Source: Omphiscola glabra (Eukaryota > Mollusca > Gastropoda > Lymnaeidae). Taken from it: 64,000 nt of DNA. The DNA lies in NCBI GenBank assembly GCA_964017045.1, contig OZ024809.1, positions 4,425,012-4,489,011 on the forward strand. The letters are read 5' to 3'. Below, piece by piece: positions 56,857 through 64,000 of this stretch. The notes beneath the pieces were generated by a model. That model was given only the letters and a program-made list of their open reading frames with translations, was not told where the DNA came from and ran no database searches. The number at the start of each line of letters is the position of its first letter. Positions within the stretch are counted from its first letter, which is position 1. Both the position numbers and the translations under genes were made by a program.

Positions 56857-57660
56857 GTAGGTTGGTTATGATGGAAGGTAGGTTGGCTATGATGGCAAGT
56901 AGGTTGGTTATGATGGCAGGTAGGTTGGCTATGATGGCAAGTAGGTTGGCTATGATGGCAAGTAGGTTGGTTATGATGGCAGGTAGGCTGGTTATGATGG
57001 CAGGTAGGTTAGCTATGATGGCAAGTAGGTTGGCTATGATGGCAGGTAAGTTACCTATGATGGCAGGTAGGTTGTTTATGATGGCAGGTAAGTTGTTATG
57101 ATGGCAGGTAGGTTGGTTATGATAACAGGTAGGTTGGTTATGATGGCAGGTAGGTTGGCTATACTGTCAGGTAGGTTTGCTATGATGGTAGGTAGGTTGG
57201 TTATGAAGGTGGGTAGGTTGGCTATGATGGCAGGTAGGTTGGTTATGATGACAGGTAGGTTGGCTATGATGACAGGTAGGTTGTCTATGAAGACAGGTAG
57301 GTTGGATATGATGGCAGGTAGGTTGGCTATGATGGCAAGTAGGTTGGCTTTGATGACAGGTAGGTTGGCTATGATGGCAGGTAGGTTGGTTATGATGGCA
57401 GGTAGGTTGTTATGATGGTAGGTTGGCTTTAATGGTAGGTAGATTTGCTGTGATGGCAGGTAGGTTGGCTATGAAGGCAGGTAGGCTGGTTATGATGGCA
57501 GGTAGGTTGGCTATGATGGCAGGTAGGTTGGCTATGATGGCAGGTAGGTTGGTTATGATGGCAGCTATGTTGGCTATGATGGCAGGTAGGTTGGCTATGA
57601 TGGCAGGTAGGTTGGTTATGATGGCAGGTCGGTTGGTTATGATGACAGGTAGGTAGGATA
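56844..57660. repeat. 21 bp array made of the exon 2/intron 2 junction, about 38 copies
   Basis: The unit is GCTATGATGGCAGGTAGGTT plus G, equal to the last 13 bases of exon 2 plus the first 8 of intron 2. Variants change GCTATG to GTTATG, GGCAGG to GGCAAG or GACAGG, and a few units are shortened (near 57090 and 57410). Because the period is 21, the exon 2 frame stays open for about 240 bases into the array (to 57099), adding GRLVMMA-type heptapeptides. Confidence 0.95.
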
Positions 57661-58065
57661 TGATGGCAGGTAGATTTGTGGTTGTCTTCTGCTTATTTGT
57701 ATGATCGCAAGTAGGTCGTCAGGTGTCTTCCGCGCCTGCGTACGTTTTTGCAGATAGGTTGGCGGATATCCTCGGCATCTTTATACTTTAGCAAGTTGTT
57801 TGGAAGGTAGTCTATAAAGTATATTGGTTGGTAGTTTGGTGGCTTTGTTGGTGGATTCGGTTGGTGCGTGTGTTGGTCGAGTTTTTTGGCTTTCTGTTTT
57901 TGTTTAGATTTGTTTTCTGGGTGTGTTTGTGGTGGGCGGGATTTGTTTGGTTTGTTGGAGGGTTTTTTGGTGGAGAAGGTTGTAAGTATTTTTGGAGAAA
58001 ACCAATAATCATTGAGTGACTTAGATTCGACTAGTAACTTGACATGGTGCTCATTCAGGCAAATT
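57661..58065. other. intron 2, unique part
   Basis: Positions 57820-57980 are GT-rich (TTGGTGGTTTGTTGG words). No exon was recognised. Confidence 0.5.
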
Positions 58066-58455
58066 TGTGTGGTGGCTCATTCAGTCAACTTTGGATGGTC
58101 GCTCATCCAGAACAATGACGGGTGTAGTGGCTCATCCAGTGTACCTGGGAGGGTGGCTCATCCAGAAAAACTTTAGATGGTGGCTCATCCAGTCAACCTG
58201 GGATGGTGGCTCATCCAGTCAACCTCGGATGGTGGCACATCCATACAACCTTTAGATGGTGGCTGATCCAGTCAACCTTTAGATGGTGGCTCATCCAGTC
58301 AGCCTTTAGATGGTGGCTCATCCAGTCAGCCTTTAGATGATGGCTCATCCAGTCAACCTTTAGATGGTGACTCATCCAGACAACCTTTATATGGTGGCTC
58401 ATCCAGACAACTTTTAGATGGTGGCTCATCCAGTCAACCTGTGATGGTGGCTCAT
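58066..58455. repeat. 27 bp minisatellite in intron 2, about 14 copies
   Basis: The core is GGTGGCTCATCCAGTCAACC plus TTTAGAT. Variants include CTGGGAT and CAGAC. Confidence 0.94.
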
Positions 58456-59281
58456 ATGAGAGAAGGAAACTGTTGAGTTCAAACCCCCGACATTTAACTT
58501 CATAAAAAATTCAATTCCTACTTCGCCTCAGGGTATTATTTTGGGCACCAACAGCTGTTGACTAGAAAACAATTGATTCTCCATTAAAAAAAAACTCGTC
58601 CCATTATCTTAGTCTTGAAGTGATTTCCGAACTGTGTGTCACGACACAGGAGTAGAAATTAGTGAAATAAAGTCGTCGAAAATATTGCGCATATCAAACT
58701 TGACCATTTCTCCAACAATATTTTTTTATATTAGTGAAAAATTGGGTCGAAATATAAAAACTTATACAACACACTTTCAAGAATGTATATAGCCGTTACA
58801 ATCAATAAATAATTTGCAACAATTAATTTTAATTTTTGTAATTATCAAAGTACAATAATTTACCTCCACTCCCCCCCCCCTTTTTTTCTCCCTTCTTTTT
58901 TCTCATCGTCAAAAATTGTCAAACTTTTTCCACACCTCCCCTATTTTTTGGACAGCCCCTGAAAAGTTCAATACAAAACTGCAGTTGGATGATTTTTATT
59001 TCAACTGAGTGATGCGGACTTTTTCTCTTACCGAAGAAGATGAATATGAGTTGAAAAAAACGATGATGGGAATATTTTTAATTGATTTATGTAGACTGTA
59101 ATGTCAAGGTCATGGAATCAGATATACGGGTGTGTATTGTGATTCGTGACAACTGACTTTAGGGAAAAAGGGTAAACTCTTTTCATATCAAGGATGGGTG
59201 CTTCAGTTTTTGGGTGATTAAAGAAGACAACGATTTTAAACGAGAGAATGATATAGAGAGAGAGAGTGTGAGATAGCTTTT
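58456..59281. other. intron 2, unique AT-rich part
   Basis: No exon or repeat recognised apart from C and T runs near 58870-58890 and a short GA stretch at 59252-59266. Confidence 0.5.
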
Positions 59282-59458
59282 TAGGTCAGGACAGCTTTTT
59301 GGTCAGAATAGCTGTTTGGTCAGGACAGCTTTTTGGTCAGGACAGCTTTTTGGTCAAAATAGCTGTTTGGTCAGGACAGCTTTTTGGTCAGGACAGCTTT
59401 TTGGTCAGGACAGCTTTTTGGTCAGGATAGCTGTTTGGTCAGGATAGCTTTCTGGTCA
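59282..59458. repeat. 17 bp minisatellite in intron 2, about 10 copies
   Basis: The unit is TTTTTGGTCAGGACAGC with GTTTGG and AAAATAGC variants. Confidence 0.93.
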
Positions 59459-59629
59459 AATACAGACTCGGGTAATAATTTTCTTCCGGATGTTAGGTAG
59501 CGATTTCGTTGTATGAATCAAGTGAATATTTTTAGTTCTGTGAAATAAACGCCTAATACACATTGAACCTTGTACTGTTTCTGAATCACACTAGTCCGTG
59601 TTGTGACCAACTGAGAGACGGACGATTGG

Positions 59630-59835
59630 CCATCGAAACATTGGAACATCGGAATAGTTGCTATCGGAATAATTGCCATCGGAATACTTGCCATCGGAAT
59701 AGTTGCCATCGGAATAATTGTCATCGGAATACTTGCCATCGGAATAGTTGCCATCGGAAAGGTTGCCATCGGAATTTTCGCCATCGGAATACTTGCCATC
59801 GGAATAGTTTCCATCGGAATAATTGCCATCATCAT
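59630..59835. repeat. 15 bp minisatellite in intron 2, about 13 copies
   Basis: The unit is GCCATCGGAATAGTT. The third-position triplets AGTT, AATT and ACTT cycle in order (AGTT-AATT-ACTT), forming a 45 bp higher-order unit. Confidence 0.94.
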
Positions 59836-60349
59836 AATGTATTAGACAATAAAATATTTAACAGGTGATATAGCTTTTGGATTTGCGTTTAAAAATATTT
59901 CATTCAAAATATAAGTGAAAGATTTCCATGAGATACGTTGTGTCATCATGTTTTGTCATTATGTATTACATGTTTGGCCGGTTTGTCATAATTGGGCAAA
60001 AGTGACTAAATGTGTCGTGGAATAAAATGCGTCTGAAACGTGTGTCTCCAACATCACACGTATTAAAGCACTGCTCTACTGAGACGACACCAGCTAATCG
60101 ACACCATCGTTTCTAGCAATACATCTCTTATATATATTTAGCTTCTGGTGTGGCTGCTGGATTTTCACAACCGTCCCTCCCTCTACACATCATGTTTTAA
60201 ATAAATAGTATTGAGCGGGGGGGGGGGGGGCTGTCAAGCAGCGCGTCATGCGTGACGGTTGAGATCAGGTAAAAAAAAAAGTTGAATTTTTTTAGGAGGC
60301 GACTATTATAATAAGCAATAAAGAGCCACGGGTATGGTGTAAGACTGTC
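59836..60349. other. intron 2, unique part
   Basis: Contains a poly-G run at about 60216-60229. No exon was recognised. Confidence 0.5.
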
Positions 60350-60560
60350 TGTTAGGACTGTCTTTGTGACTATTGCTTTAAGGCCGACAGGCAGGGTCTA
60401 TGAATATCTGTAGGCCTATTGTTTCAAGGCCAACTGGTAGGATGTATGACTGTCTGTAGGCCTATTGTTGAAAGGCCGCATGATATGATGTATGACTGTC
60501 CGTAGGCCTATTGTTTCAAGGCCGACTGGTAGGATGTACGACTGTCTGTAGGCCTATTTA
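60350..60560. repeat. about 60 bp tandem repeat in intron 2, about 3-4 copies
   Basis: Each copy contains GACTGTCTGTAGGCCTATTG and AAGGCCGACTGGTAGGATGT. The first copy is the most diverged. Confidence 0.85.
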
Positions 60561-60732
60561 TGAAAATACCCGGACCTGCTGCACCCGGATAAGCCCCAGT
60601 AAAAATTACTATACTTATTTCTTAGACAAACATATTTCAGGTCCAGCTGGTTTCTAAACTTTTATTTTTGTGCGGAACACTGACGTCATCATATGGATTC
60701 TCATTCAAACTATCTTGCATAACAACGTACTA

Positions 60733-60786
60733 GTGATGTCATCAGTGACCTCATCAGTGACCTCATCAGTGACCTCATCAATGACG
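60733..60786. repeat. 12 bp repeat just upstream of the exon 3 acceptor, 4-5 copies
   Basis: The unit GTGACCTCATCA is repeated. The first copy is GTGATGTCATCA and the last is ATGACG. It ends about 25 bases before the splice acceptor and may overlap the branch-point region. Confidence 0.9.
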
Positions 60787-60811
60787 TTCTGAACATTGTC
60801 CACTCTCACAG

Positions 60812-61032
60812 GCGTGTTCCTGATGGCCGGCGTCGTGATATTTGAGACCAGCTTCGACGACGTCCACTACACCGTGGGCTACAGCTGGTACCTGGCGTTG
60901 TTCTCCGGCCTCATCAGCTGGTCGTCCTTCGTGACGTTCATCACGGGGGTCAAGCGAGGGGAGAGAGACACCAGCGGCTCGCCGGGTACGGGAAATCAAA
61001 GAAAAGGGGATCGTACCCCACTCCTGCCATGA
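60812..61032 (+). CDS. claudin/PMP22-like four-transmembrane protein, exon 3 (terminal)
   Basis: Joined to exon 2 across a 3,955 bp GT-AG intron (acceptor CCACTCTCACAG). The first two bases GC complete codon 117 (Gly), and the frame then runs 72 codons to a TGA at 61030-61032. It finishes transmembrane segment 3 (VFLMAGVVIFE), carries a short second loop (TSFDDVHY), and then GYSWYLALFSGLIS and FVTFITGV as segment 4 (about 138-163). The GYSxYLAxFS pattern at the start of TM4 is what most resembles claudin and PMP22-type proteins. The cytoplasmic tail (164-189) is basic and polar and has no obvious PDZ-binding C terminus. The total of 189 residues is within the family range. The three exons sum to exactly 570 bp with no internal stop. 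Confidence 0.85.
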
Positions 61033-61041
61033 AATGTTTAA

Positions 61042-61275
61042 GACCAACATATTTGTACATACTCGATAGAACATTAGTTTCACCAACATATTTGTACACA
61101 CTCCATAGAACATTAGTTTCCCTCAACATATTTGTACATACTAGATATAGCATTAGTTTTCCCAACATATTTGTACATTCTATATAGAACATTAGTTTCC
61201 CCAACATATTTGTACATACTATATAGAACATTAGTTTCCCCAACATATTTGTACATTTTCGATAGAACATTAGAA
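61042..61275. repeat. 38 bp array directly after the stop codon, about 6 copies
   Basis: The core is CCAACATATTTGTACATACT followed by ATATAGAACATTAGTTTC. It begins about 10 bases after the stop codon of the claudin-like gene, so it probably lies in the 3' untranslated region. A possible polyadenylation signal AATAAA lies at about 61289. Confidence 0.93.
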
Positions 61276-61579
61276 GGATTAAAAAAAAATAATAAAATTA
61301 AAAAGACCTCTTTAATAATGATTTGATTTTTTAAAATGTGTTCAATTAATGAGATTGACCTTGTTTGGGTTGAGAGAGAAAGACAGCGATAGAGATAAAG
61401 AAAGGGAAGGAGAGAAATATAGAGATACATAGCGAGAGAGAGATACAGAGAGAGAGATGGGGAGACGAAGATAGGGACAGAGGGAAAGAGACGGAGAGAA
61501 AAAGTGCGAGAGGGAAAATACAGGTTTAGTAAGGTAGTTATTATCGTCAGTGTGCAGTGGCATAGAGAGAGATTTAAAT
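61276..61579. other. non-coding, AG-rich
   Basis: Positions 61372-61510 are GA-rich, with words (GAGAGATACAGAGAGAGAGA) like those in the duplicated segments at 25880 and 29281, but not clearly a third copy. Confidence 0.45.
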
Positions 61580-61690
61580 AAGAGAATTACCGTATACCCA
61601 AATGTTGGTAGAATACCGTAATATATACCCAAGTGTTGGTATAATGCTGTAATAAATACCCAGTTGTTTTTGTAATACCGTAATAAATAA
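61580..61690. repeat. about 33 bp repeat, 3 copies
   Basis: The words ATACCCAAGTGTTGGTATAA and TGCCGTAATAAATACC repeat with small changes. Confidence 0.8.
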
Positions 61691-61845
61691 CAAAGGGTTT
61701 AAAGAATTATTTTATAAAGTAAAGATTTTCCAGACTTTAATTATGAAAATTCCAATGCAAATATAACTATTGAATTTGACAAAATTACTAAAAAAAGGTG
61801 CGTAAAAGAAAAAGCGACCATTTTGATGCTATTTAAAGAGGACCA

Positions 61846-61925
61846 ATCAAAGGGGACCAATCAAAGGGGACCAATCAAAGTAGACCAATCAAAGGGGACC
61901 AATCAAAGGGGACCAATCAAAGAGA
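61846..61925. repeat. 14 bp minisatellite, about 6 copies
   Basis: The unit is GGGGACCAATCAAA with TAGACC and GAGAAC end variants. It contains CCAAT-like words, but there is no gene context. Confidence 0.93.
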
Positions 61926-62088
61926 ACATGATTTTCAAATTATCGTCACAACATCGTCACAGCATCGTAACAGCCATTGTCATTGCTAAGGTCGCACAAT
62001 TTGAGCCTAAATTTATTCACAGCCCGATTCTCATTTTTTTTACATCCCATGATATCAGTAAATTATATCATTATTTTTTTACATATTA

Positions 62089-62895
62089 AGCTATAGTCTT
62101 CTTTCGCCTTTTCGTCCTTGAGGAACAGCAGCCGATCTTCATCGACGTCTGTGATTAGGACATAGGCCGCCTACAAGAGCCCTCCAGGCATCACGATCAT
62201 GAGCCAATCTCTCCAGCCTCCCCCAAGTGTGGCCAAGTTTCTTGGTATCCGCCTCCACTTCACGGCGCCAAGTGTTCTTAGGCCTGCCTCTTTTCCGTTT
62301 TCCTTGAGGGTTCCAGTTCAAGGCTTGTCTAGTTATGCTGGAGGCAGGTTTCCTGAGCTTATGGCCAATCCATCTCCATCTTCTCTGGAGGATCTCTTGT
62401 TCTACAGGTTCTTGCTTTGTCCGCTGCCACAGTTGCTGGTTGCTGATTCTGTCGGGCCAATGAATCCCGAGAATCCTTCTTAAGCAGTTATTGATGAAGG
62501 ACTGGATTCTCTTCATATTCCCAGCAGTGATTCTCCATGTTTCTGCACCATACAGTAGAACCGGTTTCACCATTGTGTTGAAGGTTCTGATCTTCAGTTT
62601 GGTATTTAGGTGTTTGGAGGCCCAGACATTTTTTAGTTGTTGGAAGGCTGCCCGTGCCTTTCCTACCCTCATTTTGATGTCAGCATCTGTCCCACCTTGC
62701 TTGTCCACGATGCTGCCAAGGTAGACAAAGCTCTCTACCTCCTCGAGCGCTTCCTCTTTGAGCCTGATGGGTGCTGTATTGGTAGCGGCATTGACCTTGA
62801 GGATCTTGCTCTTCCCCTTGTGAATATTAAGACCAATACGTGCAGAAGTGTCTGCAATATTTCTGGTCTTCTCCTGCATCTGTTTGAGCTATAGT
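62089..62895 (-). mobile_element. 5'-truncated LINE insertion (body 62098-62886) with perfect 9 bp target duplication
   Basis: The element lies on the minus strand and is flanked by AGCTATAGT on both sides (62089-62097 and 62887-62895), a target-site duplication that fixes both ends. The 3' end (CGAAAAGGCGAAAGAAG) has no long poly-A. The 5' end is cut just downstream of where the reverse transcriptase palm motif (YADD or FADD) would be, as is usual for incomplete target-primed reverse transcription. Being intact in frame and sharply bounded, it looks relatively young. Confidence 0.92.
62139..62879 (-). CDS. C-terminal part of a non-LTR retrotransposon reverse transcriptase
   Basis: This frame of 246 codons begins at an internal methionine (LKQ precedes it, then a stop in the flank). 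It covers the thumb and C-terminal region of a LINE pol protein. [20 protein letters not shown] lies near residues 48-67. [11 protein letters not shown] is followed by [16 protein letters not shown] near 104-119. Then come [52 protein letters not shown] and finally [15 protein letters not shown] before the stop. The endonuclease, the fingers and the catalytic palm motif are absent, so it cannot be active. A sister copy of its last 45 codons is at 39733-39869. No cellular function is expected. Confidence 0.93.
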   Translation of the reverse strand: MQEKTRNIADTSARIGLNIHKGKSKILKVNAATNTAPIRLKEEALEEVESFVYLGSIVDKQGGTDADIKMRVGKARAAFQQLKNVWASKHLNTKLKIRTFNTMVKPVLLYGAETWRITAGNMKRIQSFINNCLRRILGIHWPDRISNQQLWQRTKQEPVEQEILQRRWRWIGHKLRKPASSITRQALNWNPQGKRKRGRPKNTWRREVEADTKKLGHTWGRLERLAHDRDAWRALVGGLCPNHRRR

Positions 62896-63611
62896 TGGAA
62901 ATTTAAATAAAGAAAGTGGAGGGGGGGGGGTTTCCATAAAAAAACATTACAGGGGATTGGTGGGAAACGTAATTTATGACGAGGTATCATTAGAGTGTTT
63001 TAATGATCATTTTAATTATTTTTATTATAAAATTAAGGTGCATTTTTTTTTTTTCAATGTCGCAGAAAAAGGGATAAATACCAACTTTTTATAATTTATC
63101 ATATTACTTTTTTTATTTTAAGCGCCTAAAGATCATCGGCTCAAAGAATAAAGAATGCATTAAAAGTTTTATGTTTTGTCATTTTTCAAGTTAAAGAAAA
63201 CGTATATGAAATAGTAGACCATTGTTTATAAAGAAAGCGAGATAGCACATCTGAAAGCCAACCCTTAATCTTCACTGAAATTTTAACAAAAACAATACCA
63301 AGTGTACTAGAGAAGACACCAACCACAGAACGTATAGAAAAAATACCGAGAGAAAGCGAGATAGCTATTGAGGGAGAAAAATGGATAGTGAGATTGAGAG
63401 AGAGAGAGAGAGAGAGAGAGCGGGAGATAACAGCATAAAGTGGAATTCGCTGGTAAGCGTGTCTCAGAACAGGGATAATAAATGGAAAGATTTATTGTAA
63501 ATTGACGTATGACTATGTAAAAAAACTGTATGTAAACGTTTATGAGGCAAAAAAAAAATAGAACCCAACACACACTATGTCCATGCAAGCAAACGTCCGT
63601 TTATACTTCCG
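62896..63611. other. non-coding; GA microsatellite at 63396-63420
   Basis: A poly-G run lies at about 62921-62930. The rest is AT-rich with no recognised exon. Confidence 0.5.
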
Positions 63612-63692
63612 TTCGGTACAACATTACTCGGTACAACATTAATCGGTACAACAGTACTCGGTACAACAGTACTCGGTACAACATTAACTCGG
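63612..63692. repeat. 15 bp minisatellite, about 6 copies
   Basis: The unit is CGGTACAACATTACT with AGTACT and TAAT variants. Confidence 0.92.
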
Positions 63693-64000
63693 TACAGTTT
63701 AGTTTCGAACAAATTGGCTTCGTTCTATCTCCAGTAATGACGTTATCCCTTACCGTATTCAATTTTTTAAAATATTTTTTTTTTAAATTCTTCACGCAAA
63801 CCTCTCATTAATTCCTTAGCCAAAGTACAAATCCAGTTGGTCACAAGGAACCATGATTTAATTCATCATCGCCTGTCGAAAATAAAATTATAACCCTTTA
63901 CAGTTTTTTATTTTTTAAAATTTGTATTCTTTACATATAGCAAATTCTAGTTTCTAATCCTTGAAGAAAACATTTACCAGGACATGTTTCCGACATCCGA
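63693..64000. other. non-coding, AT-rich
   Basis: No feature recognised up to the window edge. Confidence 0.45.

Noticed and set aside
56592..57101. A continuous 169-codon single-exon protein through exon 2 and the array
   Set aside because: The phase match with exons 1 and 3 and the canonical acceptor and donor make a spliced exon at 56716-56856 far more likely. The rest is flanking intron and array read-through.

Overview
This window looks like animal nuclear DNA, most likely from a mollusc and possibly a gastropod. That placement is inference. It rests on a spliced four-transmembrane gene of the claudin/PMP22 type with GT-AG introns, non-LTR retrotransposon fragments, several small hAT-type DNA transposons (three of them resembling SPIN elements), a SAP-domain coding fragment, and AT-rich non-coding DNA. 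There is no operon structure and no rRNA, tRNA or CRISPR array that I could recognise. Nearly all of the long open reading frames are by-products of tandem repeats.

Layout. Positions 1-7,200 are non-coding, with minisatellites of 36, 26, 19, 15, 30 and 33 bp units. Positions 7,198-13,821 are one 6.6 kb array of about 315 copies of a 21 bp unit with higher-order structure. Positions 14,000-31,000 hold more unrelated arrays, a SPIN-like hAT element (14,513), hAT-type MITEs (17,233; 25,272), a member of a two-copy MITE family (18,715), a LINE 3' end (18,126-18,540), a SAP-domain exon on the minus strand (21,487-21,702) and one copy of a duplicated AG-rich segment (25,880 and 29,281). Positions 31,000-53,000 hold further arrays (16 bp at 33,133; 14 bp x about 90 at 38,173; 18 bp x about 77 at 51,521), more MITEs (35,056; 35,313; 39,566) and three LINE relics (39,733; 43,490; 49,190). 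A third SPIN-like copy with a perfect 8 bp target duplication lies at 53,614.

Positions 55,829-61,032 contain the one convincing host gene: three plus-strand exons (55,829-56,036; 56,716-56,856; 60,812-61,032) whose splice phases agree exactly and give a 189-residue four-transmembrane protein. Its exon edges are bordered by tandem arrays. One carries 12 copies of the 3' splice-site/ATG sequence just before exon 1. Another carries about 38 copies of the exon-2/donor junction just after exon 2. A 12 bp repeat lies just before exon 3, and a 38 bp repeat lies just after the stop codon. Positions 62,098-62,886 are a 5'-truncated LINE insertion with a perfect 9 bp target duplication.

The main theme is unusually frequent birth of minisatellites from local single-copy sequence. 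More than 40 mostly unrelated arrays occur in 64 kb, and in two cases the seed sequence can be identified (the gene's splice junctions, and the unexpanded sequence at 31,651 that matches the start of the 18 bp array at 51,508).
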